DNA of 64,000 bases from an uncultured Prevotellaceae bacterium (lineage in GTDB: Bacteria > Bacteroidota > Bacteroidia > Bacteroidales > Bacteroidaceae): NCBI GenBank assembly GCA_902775475.1, contig CACYME010000016.1, forward strand, positions 1 to 64,000, read 5' to 3'. Both the position numbers and the translations under genes were made by a program. Below the pieces are notes generated by a model that ran no database searches, was not told the origin of the DNA, and saw only the letters and a program-made list of their open reading frames with translations. The first letter of the stretch is position 1, and each line of letters starts with the position of its first letter. Below are positions 58,375 to 64,000 of the stretch, piece by piece.

Positions 58375-58541
58375 CGAAAAAAAACGGGTTGTTGTCATTT
58401 GCTTTGTTGCGAATATTTCCATATATGTGACATCGGCCGTCTCTGATGCCATTTTCTGCAATAGTAAGCCCCCATTTCCACTCTCTTTCTGCATTTTCGA
58501 GGGTGCGCAGTGGGCAGTATCTATTAATCGGCCAACGGCTA

Positions 58542-58584
58542 AAAAAATTCCCAGCGTGGGAACGATTCATTCCCAGCGTGGGAG
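58542..58584. repeat. Two TTCCCAgcgTGGGAA palindromes
   Basis: The first 23 bp (58542-58564) are the reverse complement of 20243-20265. A second copy, TTCCCAGCGTGGGAG, follows at 58570-58584. They sit 18 bp past the hemW stop and may act as its terminator. The rest of the 333-bp gap holds only the GH127 promoter. Confidence 0.75.
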
Positions 58585-58602
58585 TATTAACTAACAGCCG
58601 AG

Positions 58603-59712
58603 TCATGCCTTCATCAGGTCGCTCATCACGCGGTCGCTGACGAAGAGCCCGTCGCGCGTGAGGCAGAGGCGGTCGGCATCGCGGCGCAGCCAGCCACAAT
58701 CGAAGTATTTGGCGGCAACACGAAGGCAGTAGTTTCTCTCCTCATCTGACAACAGCTGCAAAGGCAACCCCTGACGGGTGCGCAGCGCGGTCATCACCCG
58801 TTCGTTGTAAAGGGTGTCACGGTCGAGCACTTCCTCTTCGGCTGGCACCCTTCCCTCCTCAATGGCCTGCATGTAGTGTTGCAAGTGGTCGATGTTCCAT
58901 TGTCGGCGGTTGCCGCAGAGACTGTGTGCTGCAGCCCCTATTCCCTGATAGGGCGTATGGTTCCAGTAAGCGCTGTTATGCCGTGAGCGCCTCCCCTGAC
59001 GGGCAAAGTTGCTCAGTTCATAGTGCTCAAAGCCGGCTGCCTCCAGATGGTCTATCAACGTATAGTACATCTGGCGCTGCAGCTCATCATCGAGTTCCTC
59101 CGCCAGCCCCCGCTGCAACAATTGCCAAAGGGGAGTTCCCTCCTCATAGCTCAGGGCATAGGCCGAGAGGTGCTCCACATTCAAGGCGAGGGCCGATTCA
59201 ATATCCTGCTGCCACTCGGTAAGCGTCTCGCCGGGAAAGCCATACATCAGGTCGACGCTCACATTGTCAATGCCAGCCTGGCGGAGGCGCCTTACGGCCT
59301 CGGCCACCATTCCGGCGCTGTGCCTGCGGTGCAGGAATTGCAGACGTGCGTCGCTGAAAGTCTGCGCACCCATGCTGACGCGATTGACGGGCAAGGATGG
59401 CAGTTCACCAGCAAACTCGTCGGTCACGTCGTCGGGGTTGCACTCCAGGGTCACCTCAGCATCCTCCTCCACATTATATATATTATATATGGCATCGAAG
59501 AGCTGCTTCAACTGAGGGGCACTGAGCTGCGAAGGGGTACCGCCACCCAGATAGACGGTGGCGACAGAGGGCTGCTCAGGCCCTCTCATCTCCATTTCGT
59601 GGCACAGCGCATCGACGTATCGCTGTCGCTGAGAAAGACTTGTCGTGGAGTAGAAGCCACAATACACGCAACGGCTGCTACAAAACGGTATATGAACGTA
59701 TAAACCTGCCAT
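58603..59712 (-). CDS. hemW: HemW-like radical SAM protein
   Basis: 369 residues from the ATG at 59712. MAGLYVHIPFCSSRCVYCGFYS gives the radical SAM cluster motif CX3CX2C (Cys11, 15, 18) and the following Gly-Phe typical of HemW rather than HemN. YLGGGTPSQL, ECNPDDVT, NRVSMGAQTF and DLMYGFPGET are all family motifs. HemW-type proteins are now viewed as haem chaperones, often annotated as coproporphyrinogen III oxidase. The longer upstream frame crosses the promoter. It is divergent from the EF-G paralogue, with overlapping -7 boxes. Confidence 0.92.
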   Translation of the reverse strand: MAGLYVHIPFCSSRCVYCGFYSTTSLSQRQRYVDALCHEMEMRGPEQPSVATVYLGGGTPSQLSAPQLKQLFDAIYNIYNVEEDAEVTLECNPDDVTDEFAGELPSLPVNRVSMGAQTFSDARLQFLHRRHSAGMVAEAVRRLRQAGIDNVSVDLMYGFPGETLTEWQQDIESALALNVEHLSAYALSYEEGTPLWQLLQRGLAEELDDELQRQMYYTLIDHLEAAGFEHYELSNFARQGRRSRHNSAYWNHTPYQGIGAAAHSLCGNRRQWNIDHLQHYMQAIEEGRVPAEEEVLDRDTLYNERVMTALRTRQGLPLQLLSDEERNYCLRVAAKYFDCGWLRRDADRLCLTRDGLFVSDRVMSDLMKA

Positions 59713-59720
59713 AACAGCTG

Positions 59721-59728
59721 CAAAAGTA
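59721..59728 (-). promoter_or_regulatory. -7 box for hemW
   Basis: TACTTTTG on the minus strand, 8 nt from the start codon, so the message would be nearly leaderless. One base separates it from the opposing box at 59730. Confidence 0.5.
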
Positions 59729-59729
59729 C

Positions 59730-59737
59730 TAATTTTG
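59730..59737 (+). promoter_or_regulatory. -7 box for the EF-G paralogue
   Basis: TAATTTTG on the plus strand, giving a leader of about 100 nt before the start at 59843. Confidence 0.55.
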
Positions 59738-59842
59738 CTTAATATTTGGAAGATTTTCTTGGCTTTTCGGCAAAAAATGTGTAATTTCGGGGCGTTTTTG
59801 CGAAGAGCAATCAATATAACACCTAAAATACATACTAACAAC

Positions 59843-62005
59843 ATGAAAGTTTATCAGACAAACGAGATCAAGAACATCGCGCTCATCGGCAGTGCGGGTA
59901 GCGGCAAGACCACTCTTGCCGAGGCAATGGTTTACGAGGCAGGCATCATCAAGCGCCGCGGTACCGTAGAGGCAAAGAACACCATGAGCGACTACTTCCC
60001 CGTGGAGCAGGAGTATGGTTATTCTGTGTTCTCCACCGTCTTCCACACCGAGTGGAACGGTAAGAAGCTGAACATCATCGACTGTCCGGGCAGCGATGAC
60101 TTCGTGGGTGGTGCCATCACGGCCCTGAACGTCACCGACCAGGCCCTCATCCTCGTGAACGGCCAGTATGGTCCTGAGGTCGGCACTATGAATGCTTTCC
60201 GCAACACGGAGAAGCTGCAGAAGCCCGTCATCTTCCTGGTGAACCAGCTCGACCGCGAGCACTGCGACTTCGACCAGATTCTGCACCAGCTGCGCGAGAT
60301 CTACGGCCCCAACTGCGTGCCCGTTCAGTACCCCATCGCCACTGGCCCCGACTTCAACGCCGTCATCGACGTGCTGTTGATGAAGAAATATTCGTGGAAG
60401 CCCGAAGGCGGTGCTCCCATCATTGAGGAGATTCCCGCTGACCAGCTCGACAAGGCCAAGGAGATGAAGGCTGCCCTGGTAGAGGCTGCCGCTGCCGGCG
60501 ACGATGCGCTGATGGAGAAGTTCTTCGAGACCGAGGACCTGAGCGAAGACGAGATGCGTGAGGGCATCCGCAAGGGTCTTGTCACAAGGAGCATCTTCCC
60601 CGTGTTCTGCGTCTGCGCAGGCAAGGACATGGGCGTTCGCCGTCTGATGGAGTTCCTCGGCAACGTCGTTCCCTTCGTCGACGAGATGCCAAAGGTGAAG
60701 AATGCCGCTGGACAGGAGATTGCCCCCAACACAGCAGGTCCCGCTTCGCTCTATTTCTTCAAGACGGGTATCGAGCCTCATATCGGTGAGGTGAGCTATT
60801 TCAAGGTGATGAGCGGCTCGGTGAAGAGCGGCGACGACCTGAACAACGCCGACCGTGGCTCAAAGGAGCGCATTGGCACACTCTATGCCTGCGCCGGAGC
60901 CAACCGCGTACAGGTGGACCAGCTCAACGCTGGCGACATTGGCTGCACCGTGAAGCTGAAGGACGTGAAGACGGGCAACACGCTGAACGGCAAGGACAAC
61001 GCCGACTGGAAGTTCGACTTCATCAAGTATCCCAACTCCAAGTTCTCGCGTGCCATCAAGGCCATCAATGAGAGCGAGACCGAGAAGATGATGGCTGCCC
61101 TGAACAAGATGCGCCAGGAAGACCCGACATGGGTGGTCGAGCAGTCGAAGGAGCTTCGCCAGATCATCGTTCACGGACAGGGCGAGTTCCACCTGCGCAC
61201 ACTGAAGTGGCGTATGGAGAACAACGAGAAGATTCAGATTGAGTATCAGGAGCCGAAGATTCCTTATCGTGAGACCATCTCGAAGATGGCCCGTGCCGAC
61301 TATCGTCACAAGAAGCAGTCGGGTGGTAGCGGTCAGTTCGGTGAGGTGCACCTGATTATCGAGCCTTATACCGAGGGCATGGAAGACCCCGTGAGCTTCA
61401 CCATTAATGGTCAGGAGTTTAAGATGAACATCAAGGGCAAGGAAGAAATCGACCTGGAATGGGGCGGCAAGCTCGTGTTCATCAACAGCGTCGTCGGTGG
61501 TGCCATCGACCTGCGCTTCATGCCCGCCATTCTGAAGGGTATCATGCAGCGCATGGAGCAGGGCCCGCTGACAGGTTCCTATGCCCGCGATGTCCGCGTC
61601 ATCGTCTACGATGGTAAGATGCACCCAGTTGACTCCAACGAGCTTTCTTTCATGCTCGCTGCCCGCAATGCCTTCAGCGCCGCCTTCCGCGAGGCCGGTC
61701 CTAAGGTGCTCGAGCCTATCTACGACCTCGAGGTGCTCGTTCCCGCCGACTACATGGGCGACGTAATGAGCGACCTGCAGGGCCGTCGTGCCATCATCAT
61801 GGGAATGGATAGCGAGGCTGGCTATCAGAAGCTTTCTGCCAAGATTCCTCTGAAGGAGCTCTCCAGCTACAGCATCGCCCTCAGCTCTATCACTGGTGGC
61901 CGTGCATCCTTCTCCACCAAGTTCTCAAGCTACGAACTCGTGCCGAACGACATCCAGCAGGCACTCATCAAGCAGCATGAGGAAGAGATGAAGGACGAGG
62001 ACTAA
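59843..62005 (+). CDS. EF-G paralogue of the EF-G2 type
   Basis: 720 residues. All EF-G domains are present: G domain with P-loop GSAGSGKTT (16-24), domain II, and domains III-V with TGSYARDVRVIVYDGKMHPVDS. The G-domain motifs are not standard. DTPGH is DCPGS (residues 80-84), so the catalytic His is Ser84, and NKxD is NQLD. Bacteroidetes EF-G2 proteins have been reported in B. thetaiotaomicron to support translation without GTP hydrolysis during carbon limitation. This sequence has the marks of that group. The start at 59843 begins MKVYQTNEIKNIALIG; the longer frame runs through the promoter. Confidence 0.92.
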   Translation: MKVYQTNEIKNIALIGSAGSGKTTLAEAMVYEAGIIKRRGTVEAKNTMSDYFPVEQEYGYSVFSTVFHTEWNGKKLNIIDCPGSDDFVGGAITALNVTDQALILVNGQYGPEVGTMNAFRNTEKLQKPVIFLVNQLDREHCDFDQILHQLREIYGPNCVPVQYPIATGPDFNAVIDVLLMKKYSWKPEGGAPIIEEIPADQLDKAKEMKAALVEAAAAGDDALMEKFFETEDLSEDEMREGIRKGLVTRSIFPVFCVCAGKDMGVRRLMEFLGNVVPFVDEMPKVKNAAGQEIAPNTAGPASLYFFKTGIEPHIGEVSYFKVMSGSVKSGDDLNNADRGSKERIGTLYACAGANRVQVDQLNAGDIGCTVKLKDVKTGNTLNGKDNADWKFDFIKYPNSKFSRAIKAINESETEKMMAALNKMRQEDPTWVVEQSKELRQIIVHGQGEFHLRTLKWRMENNEKIQIEYQEPKIPYRETISKMARADYRHKKQSGGSGQFGEVHLIIEPYTEGMEDPVSFTINGQEFKMNIKGKEEIDLEWGGKLVFINSVVGGAIDLRFMPAILKGIMQRMEQGPLTGSYARDVRVIVYDGKMHPVDSNELSFMLAARNAFSAAFREAGPKVLEPIYDLEVLVPADYMGDVMSDLQGRRAIIMGMDSEAGYQKLSAKIPLKELSSYSIALSSITGGRASFSTKFSSYELVPNDIQQALIKQHEEEMKDED

Positions 62006-62026
62006 GAAGTGACAAGTGACAAACAG

Positions 62027-62065
62027 AAAAGTGGGCTGCGCACGAATTTGGCGCAGCCCACTTTT
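62027..62065. terminator. Strong bidirectional terminator
   Basis: Perfect 15-bp stem AAAAGTGGGCTGCGC / GCGCAGCCCACTTTT around a 9-nt loop, with A- and T-runs on both sides, between the converging EF-G paralogue and the TPR gene. Confidence 0.9.
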
Positions 62066-62096
62066 TTATTGTTCACTCATCACTTCCCACTTTCGC

Positions 62097-62276
62097 TCAG
62101 GGGTTGTACATGTCCTTACAGTAGAAGTTCATGATGTCATCGAGCATCCGCTTGGCCTCCACTGCTGGACTGTCAGGGTCCAGCTCAGCTGCCTTGATAT
62201 AGTTGTTGATGGCCTCATGGAAGAGCCCGCGCCTGCGAGCCTCGTTGCCTTGCTGATAATAATCTTCAGCTGTCAT
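62097..62276 (-). CDS. Small single-TPR protein
   Basis: 59 residues. MTAEDYYQQGNEARRRGLFHEAINNYIKAAELDPDSPAVEA is one complete tetratricopeptide repeat (helix pair with the Gly, Ala and Pro positions in place). A short helix, DDIMNFYCKDMYNP, follows. Such one-repeat proteins with a FY.KDM.NP ending occur in other Bacteroidales genomes to my knowledge; the function is unknown. An upstream ATG at 62282 would add two residues. It follows folD by 13 bp and is probably translated from the same message, which ends at the hairpin 62027-62065. Confidence 0.75.
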   Translation of the reverse strand: MTAEDYYQQGNEARRRGLFHEAINNYIKAAELDPDSPAVEAKRMLDDIMNFYCKDMYNP

Positions 62277-62289
62277 CCGCAAAATACAT

Positions 62290-63168
62290 TTATTGATAGT
62301 ACTCGTGCTTGCCGGCTGCCAACGTGTTCTTCATGAGCGAGCAGATGGTCATGGGGCCAACGCCTCCAGGAACGGGCGTGATGTAGGAACACAGGGGGCT
62401 GACTTCGTCGAACTTCACGTCGCCATTCAGTCTGTAGCCACTCTTGCGCGTAGCGTCGGGTACGCGAGTAGTGCCCACATCGATGATGATGGCACCGGGC
62501 TTCACCATGTCAGCCGTCACGAAGTCGGGATGACCGATGGCGGCGATGATGATGTCGGCCTGACGGCACTCCTCCTTCAGCGTCTTCGAGCGCGAATGGC
62601 AGACGGTGACGGTCGAGTCGCCGTATTGTTTCTGCATCATCAGCTGAGCCATGGGCTTGCCCACGATGTTCGACCGGCCCAGGATGACACACTTCTTGCC
62701 GCTGGTCTCGATGTTGTAGCGCTTCAGCAGCGTGATGATGCCCAAGGGCGTTGCCGAGATGAAGCACGGCAGGCCGATGGCCATACGCCCCACATTAATA
62801 GGATGGAATCCGTCGACGTCCTTTCGATAGTCGATGGCCTCGATGATTTTCTGCTCGTCGATGTGCTTGGGGAGAGGTAACTGCACGATGAAGCCGTCGA
62901 CGTCGCCATTGCGGTTCAGGCGGTCTACGCATGCCAGCAGCTCTTCTTCTGTCACGTCGTCCTCATAGCGAATGAGCGTCGACTTGAAGCCGCAGGCCTC
63001 ACAGGCCAGCACCTTGTTCTTCACGTAGGTCTCCGAGCCGCCGTCGTGGCCCACCAGTACCGCTGCCAGATGAGGCTGCTTGCCGCCCTGGGCAACAATC
63101 TGTTTCACTTCTTCGGCGATTTCGGCCTTGATGGCCGCTGCCGTTGCTTTTCCATCGATTAAAGTCAT
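62290..63168 (-). CDS. folD: Methylenetetrahydrofolate dehydrogenase/cyclohydrolase
   Basis: 292 residues. The two FolD signatures are present: [16 protein letters not shown] (catalytic Tyr and Lys) with [13 protein letters not shown], and [16 protein letters not shown] at the C-terminus. The NADP-binding region has [16 protein letters not shown]. It interconverts methylene-, methenyl- and formyl-tetrahydrofolate in the cytoplasm for purine and formyl-Met synthesis. It starts 25 bp after the ffh stop and is followed at once by the TPR gene, so ffh-folD-TPR is a likely operon. Confidence 0.97.
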   Translation of the reverse strand: MTLIDGKATAAAIKAEIAEEVKQIVAQGGKQPHLAAVLVGHDGGSETYVKNKVLACEACGFKSTLIRYEDDVTEEELLACVDRLNRNGDVDGFIVQLPLPKHIDEQKIIEAIDYRKDVDGFHPINVGRMAIGLPCFISATPLGIITLLKRYNIETSGKKCVILGRSNIVGKPMAQLMMQKQYGDSTVTVCHSRSKTLKEECRQADIIIAAIGHPDFVTADMVKPGAIIIDVGTTRVPDATRKSGYRLNGDVKFDEVSPLCSYITPVPGGVGPMTICSLMKNTLAAGKHEYYQ

Positions 63169-63193
63169 GGGAATCTTTGGGATTTGTTAAGAC

Positions 63194-64000
63194 TTATTTA
63201 GGCATTCCGCCTTTCATGTTCTTCATGGCAGCAGCCATCTGAGCCATTCGGCCTCGGTCCATGCCGCTGACCATCTTCATCATCTTGCGCGTCTGGTCGA
63301 ACTGCTTCATCAGGCGGTTCACGTCGTCGAGCTTCGTACCCGAGCCACGCGCAATGCGCAGTTTGCGGCTCTGGTTGATGATGTCGGGGTTCTGGCGCTC
63401 CTTCGGCGTCATCGAGTTGATGATGGCCTCGATGCTCTTGAAGGCATTCTCGTCGATGTCCACGTCCTTCAGAGCCTTGCCCACGCCAGGAATCATGCTT
63501 GCCAGTTCCTTGATGTTACCCATCTTCTTGATTTGCTGAATCTGGCTCATAAAGTCGTCGAAGTCGAACTTGTTCTTGCGGATTTTCTTTTCCAGCTCCT
63601 TAGCCTGCTTCTCGTCGAACTGCATCTGGGCGCGCTCCACCAGTGAAACGACGTCGCCCATGCCCAGGATTCGGTCGGCCATACGCTCGGGGTGGAACAC
63701 GTCGATGGCATCCATCTTCTCGCCCGTACCCACAAACTTGATGGGCTTGGTGACGACGGTGCGGATAGACAGGGCAGCACCGCCACGGGTGTCGCCGTCG
63801 AGTTTGGTGAGCACCACGCCGTCGAAGTCGAGCCTGTCGTTGAACTCCTTGGCGGTGTTCACGGCGTCCTGACCCGTCATCGAGTCGACCACGAATAGGG
63901 TCTCGTCGGGGTTGATGGACTGCTTCAGGTTCGAAATCTCGTTCATCATCTCCTCGTCCACGGCCAGACGGCCTGCGGTATCGACGATGACCAGGTTATA
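63194..64000 (-). CDS. ffh: Signal recognition particle protein Ffh, C-terminal part
   Basis: The frame is open to the window edge, so the N-terminal part is outside; 268 residues are seen. GTPase motifs present are DTAGRL and [14 protein letters not shown]. After the G domain comes the methionine-rich M domain ([23 protein letters not shown] and a Met-rich tail [20 protein letters not shown]) that binds 4.5S RNA and signal sequences. It ends MKGGMPK. It delivers nascent membrane proteins to the translocon and lies upstream of folD on the same strand. Confidence 0.97.
   Translation of the reverse strand, partial: YNLVIVDTAGRLAVDEEMMNEISNLKQSINPDETLFVVDSMTGQDAVNTAKEFNDRLDFDGVVLTKLDGDTRGGAALSIRTVVTKPIKFVGTGEKMDAIDVFHPERMADRILGMGDVVSLVERAQMQFDEKQAKELEKKIRKNKFDFDDFMSQIQQIKKMGNIKELASMIPGVGKALKDVDIDENAFKSIEAIINSMTPKERQNPDIINQSRKLRIARGSGTKLDDVNRLMKQFDQTRKMMKMVSGMDRGRMAQMAAAMKNMKGGMPK

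Noticed and set aside
58406-58431. Operator pair for GH127
   Set aside because: GTTGC and GTGAC occupy the right positions but each deviates from the consensus and CGTTC is missing; not counted as a seventh site.

Overview
The window is Bacteroidales chromosomal DNA, most likely from a GC-rich member of the Prevotellaceae. Three things point there: SusC/SusD outer-membrane systems, promoters of the TAnnTTTG (-7) class used by the Bacteroidetes primary sigma factor, and secreted enzymes ending in the short C-terminal domain (YDLSGRR...KGIYI..GRK) common in Prevotella. The taxon is an inference; no rRNA or other marker gene is present.

The left arm (1-13.5 kb) is housekeeping. It holds the end of an HU-type DNA-binding protein gene, a FadL-type outer-membrane protein, a Gly/Tyr/Trp-rich secreted protein, prmA followed by a large MscS-type channel gene, a pepD-uvrA-cdd operon, and an operon of a small membrane protein, an OmpH/Skp-like lipoprotein and an NhaD-type antiporter. 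The right arm (55-64 kb) carries a CDF metal transporter, a GH127 arabinofuranosidase, hemW, an EF-G paralogue (EF-G2 type), a one-TPR protein, folD and ffh.

The centre (13.6-54.6 kb) is a fructan-utilisation supercluster read almost entirely leftward. It has three tandem modules: regulator 3 > SusC3 > SusD3 > DUF4960 lipoprotein > LamG-GH32 > DUF1573 (54.6-42.7 kb); regulator 2 > SusC2 > SusD2 > DUF4960 lipoprotein > GH32 > carbohydrate-binding protein (42.5-31.8 kb); regulator 1 > SusC1 > SusD1 > DUF4960 lipoprotein, then a surface GH32 (31.3-20.5 kb). A GH32 > MFS > fructokinase operon (17.5-13.7 kb) imports and phosphorylates the released fructose. A rightward GH30 gene (17.7-20.1 kb) interrupts the set. 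Expected flow: surface binding and cleavage by lipoproteins, import of oligosaccharides by SusCD, cleavage to fructose by periplasmic GH32, uptake by the MFS permease, phosphorylation by fructokinase.

The most notable observations are these. (1) The three regulators are a graded series of decayed hybrid two-component sensors. Regulator 1 keeps a histidine-box domain and receiver but has no ATPase domain; regulators 2 and 3 are sugar-binding domain, one membrane segment, then the AraC DNA-binding domain. (2) Six promoters (three susC, three GH32) carry two pentamers at exactly 31 and 52 nt upstream of the -7 box, and the pentamer order is swapped between the susC and GH32 promoters. (3) A 38-bp GC-rich palindromic element is inserted in frame in uvrA and in a GH32 gene. 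Related palindromes form the signal peptide core of SusD3 and the linker of regulator 3. (4) Six lipoprotein genes carry hairpins at nearly the same place in the signal-peptide codons, with paired substitutions that preserve the stem. (5) A 259-bp MITE with 34-bp terminal inverted repeats and an 8-bp target duplication lies at 54.7 kb.

No rRNA, tRNA, CRISPR array or transposase gene was recognised.
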